A stretch of DNA of 13,586 bases from Paracoccaceae bacterium (GCA_007119835.1 SKOX01000312.1:1-13586); one strand, 5' to 3'. Counted from the stretch's first letter, positions 6,321 to 13,363 are shown. The notes: generated by a model from the sequence alone, not told the origin. Made by a program: numbers and translations.

Positions 6321-7994
6321 CTATTGCGCCCCTGTCGGTTGCCGCAACGCGCCGGACCGGCCCGCAGCGATCTCTCTCGCTTTCTCGCGCAGGACGAACT
6401 TCTGGATCTTTCCGGTCGACGTTCTGGGAATCGGCATGAAGACGACCACGCCGGGAACCTTGTAGGCGGCAAGATGATCGCGGCACCACGCGCGCAGCGC
6501 CTCCGGATCCGCCTGCTGGCCCGCGGCGAGTTCGACGAAGGCACAGGGCGTTTCGCCCCATTTCGGGTGCGGCATCGCGACGACGGCGGCGACCTCGACT
6601 GCGGGATGCCGGTAGAGCGCCTCTTCGACCTCGATCGAGGAGATGTTCTCCCCGCCCGAGATGATGATGTCCTTCGACCTGTCCTTGAGCTGGATATAGC
6701 CGTCGGGATGCATCACGCCCATGTCGCCCGAGTGGAACCAGCCGCCGGAAAAGGCCCCGCGCGTTGCCCTGGGATTGCGGAAATAGCCCTTCATCACGAC
6801 GTTGCCGCGAAACATGACCTCCCCGATGGTCTTGCCGTCGCGCGGCACCGGACGCATCGTCTCGGGGTCCAGGACGTCAAGCTGCTCCAGCGGCAGATAG
6901 CGCACACCCTGACGGGCCTTCAGCGCGGCCTGCTCGGCCGGAGGCAGCGCCGACCAGCTTTCGTGCCAGTCGTTGACGACGGCGGGACCATAGGTTTCAG
7001 TCAGCCCGTAAAGGTGGGTCACATCGAAACCCGCGGTCTTCATCTCCGCCAGAAGCTTCTCCGGCGGGGGCGCGGCGGCGGTGAAGAATTGCACCGGCCG
7101 ATCGAGTTCGCGCCTGACCCCTTCCGGCGCCGCGATCATCAGCGACATCACGATGGGGGCGCCGCAAAGGTGTGTCACGCCTTCATCGTGGAGCGCCTTC
7201 CAGATCGGTTCGGCCCGCACCTGCCGCAGGCACACATGCGTGCCGACGATGGCCGACATCGTCCAGGGGAAACACCAGCCATTGCAGTGAAACATCGGCA
7301 GCGTCCACAGATAGACCGCGTGCTTCCGCATCGACGTCGTCAGCGCGTTGCCCTGCGCCAGCAGGTACGCGCCCCGATGGTGAGACACGACGCCCTTCGG
7401 GTCGCCGGTCGTGCCAGACGTGTAGTTGATCGAGATCGCGTCCCACTCGTCCTCGGGCATCAGCCAGGCGAAATCCGGATCGCCCCCAGACAGGAACGCC
7501 TCGTAGTCCGTCGCATCGACGGCTGTGCCCGCACCGTCGAACTCCGGGTCGTCGTACTGGATCAGGACGGGCGACACCGCGGCCGTCGCAAGCGCCTCCT
7601 GCATCAGCGGCATGAACTCCCGGTCGACGATCACGACCCTGGACATGGCGTGTTCGAGCTGGAAGGCGATGGTGGGCGCATCCAGCCGGGTGTTGATCGA
7701 ATGCAGCACCGCGCCGCACATCGGCACGCCGTAATGGCATTCCAGCATCGCCGGGGTATTCGCCAGCAGCACCGACACGGTGTCGCCCCGCCCGATGCCG
7801 TGCTGCGCCAGGCCCGAGGCCAGTTGCCGGGACCGCGCATAGAACGCGGCATAGGTTCGGCGCAGGCCGCCATGCACGATCGCGGTATGGTCGGGGAAGA
7901 CGCTGGCCGCCCGTTCCAGAAAGGGCAGCGGCGAGAGGGGTTGATGGTTCGCCGGATTGCGATCCAGATCGATGTTGTAGGGATTGTGCGCCAT
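6321..7994 (-). CDS. AMP-forming acyl-CoA synthetase (acyl-activating enzyme)
   Basis: A 557-aa adenylate-forming enzyme that activates a carboxylic acid to its acyl-CoA through an acyl-AMP. The family motifs are complete: the P-loop YTSGTTGDPKG at 191-201, YGLTET at 329-334, GWFHSGD at 418-424, the hinge KDRSKDIIISGGENIS at 437-452 and the catalytic lysine K529 in STGKIQK. The sequence resembles the Thermus/plant acyl-activating-enzyme group (medium- or long-chain and aromatic acids) more than the DmdB methylmercaptopropionate-CoA ligase of Ruegeria as I remember it, so the substrate is uncertain. The ATG at 7994 lies 4 bp after the upstream crotonase stop, and its Shine-Dalgarno is weak (AGGA about 11 bp away), suggesting translational coupling. 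Its place behind the demethylase suggests it activates the demethylated acid product. Confidence 0.93.
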   Translation of the reverse strand: MAHNPYNIDLDRNPANHQPLSPLPFLERAASVFPDHTAIVHGGLRRTYAAFYARSRQLASGLAQHGIGRGDTVSVLLANTPAMLECHYGVPMCGAVLHSINTRLDAPTIAFQLEHAMSRVVIVDREFMPLMQEALATAAVSPVLIQYDDPEFDGAGTAVDATDYEAFLSGGDPDFAWLMPEDEWDAISINYTSGTTGDPKGVVSHHRGAYLLAQGNALTTSMRKHAVYLWTLPMFHCNGWCFPWTMSAIVGTHVCLRQVRAEPIWKALHDEGVTHLCGAPIVMSLMIAAPEGVRRELDRPVQFFTAAAPPPEKLLAEMKTAGFDVTHLYGLTETYGPAVVNDWHESWSALPPAEQAALKARQGVRYLPLEQLDVLDPETMRPVPRDGKTIGEVMFRGNVVMKGYFRNPRATRGAFSGGWFHSGDMGVMHPDGYIQLKDRSKDIIISGGENISSIEVEEALYRHPAVEVAAVVAMPHPKWGETPCAFVELAAGQQADPEALRAWCRDHLAAYKVPGVVVFMPIPRTSTGKIQKFVLREKAREIAAGRSGALRQPTGAQ

Positions 7995-7998
7995 TGCC

Positions 7999-8793
7999 TT
8001 ACCGATCCTGCCATTGCGGCGCGCGCTTCTCGATGAATGCGCCGATCCCTTCCTCCGCGTCGGAGGCCAGCATGTTCTCGACCATCACGCCGGAGGCGTA
8101 CTCGTAGGCCTGCGACAGCGGCATCTCCCGTTGCGCATAGAACGCGCGCTTGCCGGTGGCGAGCGTCATGCTGGACCTGGACGCGATCTTGCGGGCCATC
8201 GCCATCGTGACCTCCTGCAACGCTTCGGGAGCGACGCTCCGGTTGACCAGCCCGATCTCCTCCGCGCGCCCTGCCGGCATCATGTCGCCCGTCAGCAGCA
8301 TCTCCATCGCGTGCTTGTTGCTGACGTTGCGCGACAGGGCGACCATGGGCGTGGAGCAGAACAGCCCGATGAGCACGCCCGGCGTGCTGAACCGAGCCGT
8401 GTCGGCGGCAACGGCCAGATCGCAGCTGGCGACCAGCTGACAGCCAGCCGCAGTCGCGACCCCCGAAACCTCGGCAATGACGGGCTTCGGGCAGTTCACG
8501 ATCGCCTGCATGACGCTGGAGCACAGCGTCATCACCCCGGTGAAATAGGCCTTGCCGCGATCCGGGCCGGATCGACCGGCGGTCATCTCCTTCAGATCGT
8601 GGCCCGCGCAGAAGGCGGGCCCGTTCGCGGCAAGGATGACGACCCGCACCGCAGGGTCAGACCCGGCCTCTGCGAAGGCGCGGCCGAGCTCTCCCAGCAT
8701 CGCCTCGGACAGGGCATTGCGCCGAGCCGGATCGTTCAAGGTCAGGCGCAGGATGCCGGCGTCATCCAGATCACGCAGCAGAATGTCCTGCAC
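7999..8793 (-). CDS. Enoyl-CoA hydratase/isomerase (crotonase) family protein, ECHDC3-like
   Basis: A 264-aa crotonase-fold protein. The oxyanion-hole regions are present: FCAGHDLKEM at 61-70 and SGVATAAGCQLVASCDLAVA at 110-129. The two acidic residues used by classical hydratases are missing: the first glutamate position (GGGCEL in rat crotonase) is Q119 in AAGCQL, and the second (PEI) is G139 in STPGV. This combination, with IGLFCSTPMVAL at 142-153, is characteristic of the ECHDC3 group, whose reaction is not well established. It should therefore not be called a DmdD-type hydratase. The start is a GTG at 8793 lying inside the upstream osmC gene (23-bp overlap), supported by GGGGAGGA 5 bp before it. 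The acyl-CoA synthetase begins 4 bp after its stop, so a CoA-thioester role in the same pathway is likely. Confidence 0.9.
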   Translation of the reverse strand: MQDILLRDLDDAGILRLTLNDPARRNALSEAMLGELGRAFAEAGSDPAVRVVILAANGPAFCAGHDLKEMTAGRSGPDRGKAYFTGVMTLCSSVMQAIVNCPKPVIAEVSGVATAAGCQLVASCDLAVAADTARFSTPGVLIGLFCSTPMVALSRNVSNKHAMEMLLTGDMMPAGRAEEIGLVNRSVAPEALQEVTMAMARKIASRSSMTLATGKRAFYAQREMPLSQAYEYASGVMVENMLASDAEEGIGAFIEKRAPQWQDR

Positions 8794-9265
8794 GGGCTTC
8801 CTCCCCTGTCGGCGCCTTCAGGATGTTGATCTCGACGCTGTCGGCGAGCGTGTTGGCGATGAAGCAATAGCGATGCGCGCGGTGCAGCATCTCCTCGAGC
8901 TTCTGCTCCTCGAGCGTGAAGCCGGGGTCGAAGCGCACCACCGGATGCAGGTCGATGCGCGTGACCGACATCTGCCCCTTGGGGTTCTTGCCCAGATGGG
9001 CAACGGCATGATCGCGATACCCGGCCACCGGCCACTTGGCCTTGGCGGCAAGCGCGAGGAAGGTCATCATGTGACAGCTGGACAGCGCCGATGCGAGGGC
9101 CTGTTCGGGGTTGGTGTTGCCGGGATCACCGCCCCAGTCCGGAGCGGCGTCCACCGCGAGGTCGTTGTTGCCGTTGAACTGCACGACGTGTGCGTTCGAG
9201 TACCTGCCTGGCTGCAGGTCGGGCTCCTTGCGCTGCCAATGAAGCTGGATTGAAAGGTCGGACAT
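8771..9265 (-). CDS. OsmC family protein
   Basis: A 164-aa member of the OsmC/Ohr superfamily, small dimeric thiol-dependent peroxidases. The two conserved cysteines are present: C64 in SSCHMMTFL and C134 in HRYCFIANTL. The family's supporting Arg (in GRYSNAHVVQF, R21) and Glu (in NPEQALASAL, E54) are there too. It most resembles the broader OsmC-like group rather than Ohr proper. In the family the role is reduction of organic hydroperoxides with lipoyl or other thiol donors. Here it lies 32 bp behind the demethylase gene, and its end overlaps the ECHDC3-like gene, so it belongs to the same operon. It may protect against peroxide or reactive thiol by-products of the pathway, which is inference only. 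The ATG at 9265 is preceded by AAGGA about 11 bp upstream. Confidence 0.92.
   Translation of the reverse strand: MSDLSIQLHWQRKEPDLQPGRYSNAHVVQFNGNNDLAVDAAPDWGGDPGNTNPEQALASALSSCHMMTFLALAAKAKWPVAGYRDHAVAHLGKNPKGQMSVTRIDLHPVVRFDPGFTLEEQKLEEMLHRAHRYCFIANTLADSVEINILKAPTGEEARAGHSAA
8799..8806 (-). promoter_or_regulatory. Ribosome binding site of the ECHDC3-like gene
   Basis: GGGGAGGA on the minus strand lies 5 bp before the GTG at 8793, within the 3' end of the osmC-family coding sequence. It justifies the non-ATG start and the 23-bp gene overlap. Confidence 0.65.
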
Positions 9266-9297
9266 GTTTTAAGGGATCCTTGTTCTGGTCTCAGCGT

Positions 9298-10440
9298 TCA
9301 GGCGGCGGCGAGCTTCTTCTTCGGGTCGTAGAACGGTCGTTCCGCGATCGTCGCCGGGGCGAGACCGGACGGGGTGCTGACCTCGACCTCGGTGCCGATC
9401 TTCGCGATATCCGCCGAGACCATCGCCAGGGCGATATTCTGCTCCAGCCGGGGCGAGTAGATGGCGGACGTGACCTTGCCGATCGCGGCGCCATCCTTGG
9501 TGATGGTCCAGAACGTGGTGTTCGGCCCTTTCAGGGGCGCCCCCTCGATGACCAGACCCACCTGCTTGCGGGTCACGCCTTCTTCCTTGATGCGGCGCAA
9601 TGCGGCCTTGCCGATGAAGTCGGCCTCCATGTCGAGATTCACCAGCCGGTCGAGCCCGAGCTCGTAGGGGTTCGTATTGATGTCGGCGTCGGCGTGATAG
9701 GACAGCATGCCGCCTTCGATGCGGCGGATCGAAGACGTGTGGCCGGGCTTCAGACCGAAAGGTTCCCCCGCCGCCATGATCTTCTCCCACAGCTCGTCGC
9801 CGCGGGTTCCGTCCTGGAGGTAGAGCTCATAGCCCAGCTCGCTGGACCAGCCGGTGCGCGACACGATCAGCGGAATGCCGTCCAGCTCCACCTCGCGCAG
9901 CCAGTAGTATTTCAGGTCCATGATGCTGTCGCCGAAGAGCGCCTTCATCACCTCGCCGGATTTCGGACCCTGCAACTGCAACGGCGAGACATCGGGCTCC
10001 CGGATCGTGACGTCCATGCCCGAATGCACCGCGACGCCCTGTGCCCAGAGCAGGATGTCGCTGTCGGCCAGCGAGATCCAGAAGTGGTTCTCCGCGAGCC
10101 GCAGCAGGATCGGATCGTTCAGGATGCCGCCGTCGGCGTTGGTGATCAGCACGTACTTGCACTGCCCGACAGCCATCTTCGACAGGTCGCGCGGGGTCAG
10201 CATCTGGGTGAACCTGGCCGCATCCGGCCCGGTGATCTCCACCTGGCGCTCGACGCCGACGTCACACAGGATGGCGTCGTTCACCAGATTCCAGAAGTTC
10301 TGCTCGGGATCCCCGAAATCCCGCGGGATGTACATGTGATTGTATACGGAGAAGCCTTTGGCGCCCCAGCGGACGGTCGCGTCGAAATAGGGGGATTTGC
10401 GGATCTGCGTGCCAAATCCGAAGTCGTTCGATTGCATCAT
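9298..10440 (-). CDS. DmdA-like tetrahydrofolate-dependent demethylase (GcvT fold)
   Basis: A 380-aa aminomethyltransferase-family protein close to DmdA, the DMSP demethylase that moves a methyl group to THF. Shared with DmdA, as I remember its sequence, are SVYNHMYIP (31-39), VERQVEI (63-69), the NDP segment with the conserved Asp (108-110), WISLADSDILLWAQG (121-135) and EPDVSPLQLQGPK (148-160). Near 194-208, however, it reads SRTGWSSELGYELYL. That is closer to the general GcvT motif (TGE.GYE) than to the KQGGFEIY of DmdA, so the methyl donor may not be DMSP. Length and C-terminal barrel (GKAALRRIK..., SAIYSPRLEQNIALAMV) are complete. The ATG at 10440 has an excellent ribosome binding site. 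It heads a minus-strand run with osmC, crotonase, acyl-CoA synthetase, metV and metF, and follows folD-purU, so THF-bound methyl oxidation is the likely context. Confidence 0.88.
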   Translation of the reverse strand: MMQSNDFGFGTQIRKSPYFDATVRWGAKGFSVYNHMYIPRDFGDPEQNFWNLVNDAILCDVGVERQVEITGPDAARFTQMLTPRDLSKMAVGQCKYVLITNADGGILNDPILLRLAENHFWISLADSDILLWAQGVAVHSGMDVTIREPDVSPLQLQGPKSGEVMKALFGDSIMDLKYYWLREVELDGIPLIVSRTGWSSELGYELYLQDGTRGDELWEKIMAAGEPFGLKPGHTSSIRRIEGGMLSYHADADINTNPYELGLDRLVNLDMEADFIGKAALRRIKEEGVTRKQVGLVIEGAPLKGPNTTFWTITKDGAAIGKVTSAIYSPRLEQNIALAMVSADIAKIGTEVEVSTPSGLAPATIAERPFYDPKKKLAAA

Positions 10441-10447
10441 GGAATTT

Positions 10448-10454
10448 CCCTCCT
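10448..10454 (-). promoter_or_regulatory. Ribosome binding site of the DmdA-like gene
   Basis: AGGAGGG on the minus strand with 7 bp spacing to the ATG at 10440 is the strongest Shine-Dalgarno sequence in the window. It suggests that this gene is highly translated. Confidence 0.8.
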
Positions 10455-10768
10455 GCGGCCTTAGCCGGACCGACCGTGATCTTGTGAGATGGTGAGCTAT
10501 CTGGACTTCAAGAGCATATGATCTTCCCGGTTCGAGTGCGGACTGAATCCCGGCCTCGGTTGGCCAGAACGGGCCGTGATTAGACGGAATTCAGACCGTT
10601 CGGTCGGCACCCGCGTGGTAGCCCCGGCCATGCCCACGCAAGCCGGGCAAGGAGCCGCCGCGCCGGAGATCCGGGCAGGGATCAGCCGGCGCCCCCGGAA
10701 AGAGCGCGTGGGAAGCTGCGGGCCCCAGCCCCGGCGTGTCGGAGACGGAGCGCGCGAGCGAAGACCGG
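10455..10768 (-). promoter_or_regulatory. Upstream region of the DmdA-like operon (gene-free)
   Basis: About 310 bp between the purU stop and the ribosome binding site of the DmdA-like gene, the largest gap inside the module. It most likely holds the promoter of the demethylase operon and the end of the folD-purU transcript. The part near 10441-10620 is distinctly less GC-rich than the rest, as expected for a promoter. I could not assign -35/-10 boxes with confidence. A 12-bp dyad lies at 10594-10605. No riboswitch fold that I know (SAM, glycine, THF) and no believable ORF is visible. The proximal part of the purU 3' side (10640-10740) is GC-rich with short G/C runs but no hairpin followed by a T-run. 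Confidence 0.5.
10594..10605. promoter_or_regulatory. Palindromic operator candidate upstream of the DmdA-like gene
   Basis: GACCG-TT-CGGTC is a perfect 5+5 dyad about 155 bp before the start codon. Its shape (ACCGnnCGGT core) is typical of TetR-family operators, but it could serve another regulator. The left half GACCGTT recurs in the gaps before metV and folD. Confidence 0.4.
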
Positions 10769-11656
10769 CTACCCCATCCGCTCAGAAGCATAGGAGCCTG
10801 GCGAAGCCGGGAAAACCACCGTCTTGTCGCCGTTGAGAAAGGCCCGGTGATGGATGTGGGCATGGACGGCGCGGGCCAGCACCTGGCTTTCCACATCCCG
10901 GCCCAGCGAGACGTAGTCTTCCGCCGATTGGGCATGGGTCACGCGCACGATGTCCTGCTCGATGATCGGCCCTTCATCCAGGTCGGCCGTCACGTAGTGC
11001 GAGGTGGCGCCGATCAGCTTCACGCCGCGCTCATAGGCCTGCTTGTAGGGATTCGCTCCCTTGAAACTCGGCAGAAAGGAATGGTGGATGTTGATGATCC
11101 GTCCGGACATCTTGCGGCACATCTCGTCGCTGAGGATCTGCATGTAGCGTGCCAGAACGATCAGCTCCGCTCCGGTTTCCTCCACGACGGCCATGATTGC
11201 CGCTTCGGCCTCGGGCTTGTTCTCCTTGGTCACCCTGATCCTGTGGAACGGAATGTCGTGGTTCACCACGACCTTCTGATAATCGAGGTGATTGGAGATC
11301 ACCGCCACGATGTCGATCGGCAATGCCCCGATCCGCCAGCGATAGAGCAGATCGTTCAGACAATGGCCGAAGCGCGAGACCATGATGACGACCTTCGTCT
11401 TCTCTGCCTCGTCATGGAAGGCGAAGTCCATGCCGAAGGCCGCCGCAGTTTCGGGAAATTCGTTGCGCAGCGCCTCGAGCGTCATGCCCTCCTCGCTGAC
11501 GAACGTCATGCGCGTGAAGAAACGATCCGTATCGACGTCGTCGAACTGGGCAGCGTCGGTAACGTTGCAGCCACGCTTGGCGAGATATCCGGCGATGGCG
11601 GCGCCGACGCCGCGGCGAGCCGACTCGCATTTCACGGTGAGAACAAACTTGTTCAT
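10769..11656 (-). CDS. purU: Formyltetrahydrofolate deformylase PurU
   Basis: A 295-aa enzyme that hydrolyses 10-formyl-THF to THF and formate. An N-terminal ACT-like domain (about 1-85) is followed by the formyltransferase/hydrolase domain: VSRFGHCLNDLLYRW at 93-107, and the catalytic Asn and His in NIHHSFLPSFKG (N189, H191). The matching Asp (D227) is in the DLDEGP segment, equivalent to ELDGGP of PurN. Length matches the family. Homology starts at MNKFVLTVKC, so the ATG at 11656 was taken rather than an in-frame ATG 39 bp upstream that would overlap folD; the Shine-Dalgarno (GAAAG) is modest. It begins 16 bp after the folD stop, so the two form an operon. Beside a demethylase and MetV/MetF, it likely acts as the formate-releasing, THF-recycling end of methyl oxidation rather than only in purine balance. 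Confidence 0.94.
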   Translation of the reverse strand: MNKFVLTVKCESARRGVGAAIAGYLAKRGCNVTDAAQFDDVDTDRFFTRMTFVSEEGMTLEALRNEFPETAAAFGMDFAFHDEAEKTKVVIMVSRFGHCLNDLLYRWRIGALPIDIVAVISNHLDYQKVVVNHDIPFHRIRVTKENKPEAEAAIMAVVEETGAELIVLARYMQILSDEMCRKMSGRIINIHHSFLPSFKGANPYKQAYERGVKLIGATSHYVTADLDEGPIIEQDIVRVTHAQSAEDYVSLGRDVESQVLARAVHAHIHHRAFLNGDKTVVFPASPGSYASERMG

Positions 11657-11672
11657 GTCTCGAGACTTTCTT

Positions 11673-12629
11673 TCATTCGAGCTGAAGAGACGCATCGTCG
11701 ATGCCGTGCAGGTGGCAGCACGCCGACAACGTGTTGGCGAGAAGGCAGGCGATGGTCATCGGCCCCACGCCTCCCGGCACCGGGGTGATCGCGCCGGCAA
11801 CGCGGCGGACGTTCTCGAAATCGACGTCGCCGACGATCCTGGTCTTCACACTGCCATCTTCCTGCACACCCTTCTCCGGCGCGGGCACGCGGGTGATGCC
11901 GACATCGATCACCGTCGCGCCGGGCTTGATCCAGTCGGCCTTCACCAGACCCGGAACGCCGGCGGCCACGACCACGATGTCCGCGAGCCGCGCGAGCTGG
12001 GGGATGTTGGTGGAGGATTTGTGCGCCACCAGAACCGTGCAGTCGGCGTTGAGCAGCAGGCGCGCCATCGGCTTGCCCACGACATTGGAATGGCCGATGA
12101 CCAGCGCCGTCTTGCCGCGCAGATCAGGATGATAGTGACGCAGCATCATCATGCAGCCGAGCGGGGTGCAGGGCACGATCGCGTCCTGCCCGGTGCCGAC
12201 CATTCCGACGTTGGACACGTGGAACCCGTCCACATCCTTCATCGGATCGATGCTGTTGATGACCAGGGTGGAGCTGAGATGCGGCGGCAGCGGGAGCTGG
12301 ACGAGGATCCCGTGCACCTCCGGATCCCGGTTCAGCCTGCCGATCAGGTCCAGAAGCTCCTCCGCGGTCGCATCGGCGGGCAACCGGAACTCGAGCGAAT
12401 TCATCCCCGCATCAACCGCCAGCTTGCACTTGGAGCGCACATAGATCTCCGAAGACGGATCATTGCCGACGAGCACGACGGCAAGCCCGGGCGTGACCCC
12501 GTAGGCCGCCTTCATCTTCTCGACCTTGTCGCGGACCTTGCGGCGCACTCCGTCGCCATGGGCCTTGCCATCGATGATGTCCGCCGAGCCGGAGGATCCG
12601 TCGGCCCCGAGGCCGCCTGGTTGCATCAT
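11673..12629 (-). CDS. folD: FolD, methylene-THF dehydrogenase / methenyl-THF cyclohydrolase
   Basis: A 318-aa bifunctional enzyme converting 5,10-methylene-THF to 10-formyl-THF via methenyl-THF with NAD(P)+. The catalytic motif SEIYVRSK contains Y63 and K67; VQLPLP (110-115, Q111), DVDGFH (132-137), the Rossmann segment [12 protein letters not shown] (178-189) and the C-terminal [11 protein letters not shown] are all present. The second position of the GxS motif is His, where Arg or Ala is common; its effect on NAD versus NADP choice is not known. There is an N-terminal extension of about 15 Gly/Ser-rich residues before ADIIDGKA. The frame is open much further upstream, but GGTGAGG lies 9 bp before the ATG at 12629, which fixes the start (ATG 12626 or 12638 are alternatives). 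It is followed closely by purU and preceded by an Lrp-family gene after a 146-bp leader. Confidence 0.94.
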   Translation of the reverse strand: MMQPGGLGADGSSGSADIIDGKAHGDGVRRKVRDKVEKMKAAYGVTPGLAVVLVGNDPSSEIYVRSKCKLAVDAGMNSLEFRLPADATAEELLDLIGRLNRDPEVHGILVQLPLPPHLSSTLVINSIDPMKDVDGFHVSNVGMVGTGQDAIVPCTPLGCMMMLRHYHPDLRGKTALVIGHSNVVGKPMARLLLNADCTVLVAHKSSTNIPQLARLADIVVVAAGVPGLVKADWIKPGATVIDVGITRVPAPEKGVQEDGSVKTRIVGDVDFENVRRVAGAITPVPGGVGPMTIACLLANTLSACCHLHGIDDASLQLE

Positions 12630-12638
12630 GAACTTCAT

Positions 12639-12645
12639 CCTCACC
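12639..12645 (-). promoter_or_regulatory. Ribosome binding site of folD
   Basis: GGTGAGG on the minus strand lies 9 bp before the ATG at 12629 (and 12 bp before the tandem ATG at 12626). It directly abuts the ATG at 12638, which is too close to be used, so it decides the start. Confidence 0.55.
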
Positions 12646-12657
12646 GAGAAGCGGGCG

Positions 12658-12683
12658 AACGGTCCTGAGTTGTTCGGACCGTT
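12658..12683. promoter_or_regulatory. Perfect 8-bp inverted repeat in the folD leader
   Basis: AACGGTCC (12658-12665) and GGACCGTT (12676-12683) are exact inverted copies with a 10-bp spacer, centred about 40 bp before the folD start and just upstream of its ribosome binding site. In RNA it would form a hairpin. A second, weaker stem (TGGAG at 12683-12687 with CTCCA at 12696-12700) lies next to it and shares one base. There is no T-run after either on the minus strand. It may be an operator for the adjacent Lrp protein, a binding site shared with the other GACCGTT copies, or a leader hairpin affecting translation. Confidence 0.5.
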
Positions 12684-12775
12684 GGAGGGTTTTAGCTCCA
12701 GCGTCATCCGTTCGCGGACTGAAATTCTGCCGCGGACAGACCGGCGGGCCTGTTTTGAAGCCTTGCGCAGACCGC

Positions 12776-13282
12776 TCAGTCGGCGCTCGCCGATCTGCCG
12801 GTCTTGACGGTCAGCCCCGCAAGATTGGGCTGACTGCATTTGACTTCCCGCGTCACGATGTACGTCATATAGCGTTGAATTCCCAGTTCGGCCGCAAGCA
12901 GAGAGTCCATCAGGTTCTGGAATGCGGCCAGATTCGGGGTGAAAACCTTGAGGACGTAGTCCATGCCGCCGCCGGTGGCGACGCACTCGGCGACTTCGTC
13001 CAACTTGCGGATATGCCCCTCGAAGCGGTCGAAATCAGACTTGCGGTGGTGGGTCAGCGCAATGGTTACAATGACTTGAGTGAAGTCGAAAATGCGGCCG
13101 ATCGCGACATCGGCATGATATCCGCGTATGAAGCCCGCCGCTTTCAGTCGGTTCAGCCGAGCCCAGCACGGGGTCGGTGACAGATTGACGATCTCGGCAA
13201 GCTTGGTCTTGCTGAGCTGGCCGTGCTTCTGGACTGCGCTGAGGATGCGGATGTCCGTCGCATCAAGGCCGTACTTGCTCAT
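12776..13282 (-). CDS. Lrp/AsnC family transcriptional regulator
   Basis: A 168-aa regulator of normal Lrp length. The N-terminal winged helix-turn-helix covers about residues 5-55 ([16 protein letters not shown], then [20 protein letters not shown] with the recognition helix near 35-47). The C-terminal RAM/ligand-binding domain runs from about 68 to 150 ([11 protein letters not shown], then [11 protein letters not shown] near 104-114). Such proteins form octamers or larger assemblies and sense amino acids or related small molecules. The ligand cannot be read here. The first gene of the minus-strand C1 module, 146 bp ahead of folD and in the same direction, it is the obvious candidate local regulator, probably also acting on its own promoter. 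The ATG at 13282 has only a weak Shine-Dalgarno (GGAT/GA), but homology starts here. Confidence 0.94.
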   Translation of the reverse strand: MSKYGLDATDIRILSAVQKHGQLSKTKLAEIVNLSPTPCWARLNRLKAAGFIRGYHADVAIGRIFDFTQVIVTIALTHHRKSDFDRFEGHIRKLDEVAECVATGGGMDYVLKVFTPNLAAFQNLMDSLLAAELGIQRYMTYIVTREVKCSQPNLAGLTVKTGRSASAD

Positions 13283-13363
13283 TCAATCCGACCCGATCTG
13301 AGGTGCCGCATCAACCACCAAGCCTTCGAAGCGGCCGATCCATGCCGGAGCGGCCTCACGTCG

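Noticed and set aside
6321..7994. Assignment as DmdB (methylmercaptopropionate-CoA ligase)
   Set aside because: N-terminus and core differ from the Ruegeria DmdB sequence as I recall it and fit the plant/Thermus-type acyl-activating enzymes better; kept as a generic acyl-CoA synthetase.
6324..8036. Long open frame (570 codons) on the plus strand opposite the acyl-CoA synthetase
   Set aside because: His/Arg-rich shadow of a high-GC gene; the minus strand contains every adenylation motif in order.
7999..8793. Assignment as DmdD (methylthioacryloyl-CoA hydratase)
   Set aside because: The two glutamates needed for hydratase chemistry are replaced by Gln and Gly; the sequence matches the ECHDC3 group better.
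9190..10464. Long open frame on the plus strand opposite the DmdA-like gene
   Set aside because: Shadow translation rich in Asp, Val, Gly and Arg with no recognisable domain; the minus-strand gene has a perfect ribosome binding site and family homology.
10455..10768. SAM, glycine or THF riboswitch upstream of the DmdA-like gene
   Set aside because: I looked for the conserved cores of these riboswitches on the minus strand and saw none; only a short dyad is present.
10576..10836. Possible 86-aa plus-strand gene in the gap between purU and the DmdA-like gene
   Set aside because: Arg/Pro/Ser-rich, overlaps the purU 3' end antisense, has no ribosome binding site and no recognisable similarity.
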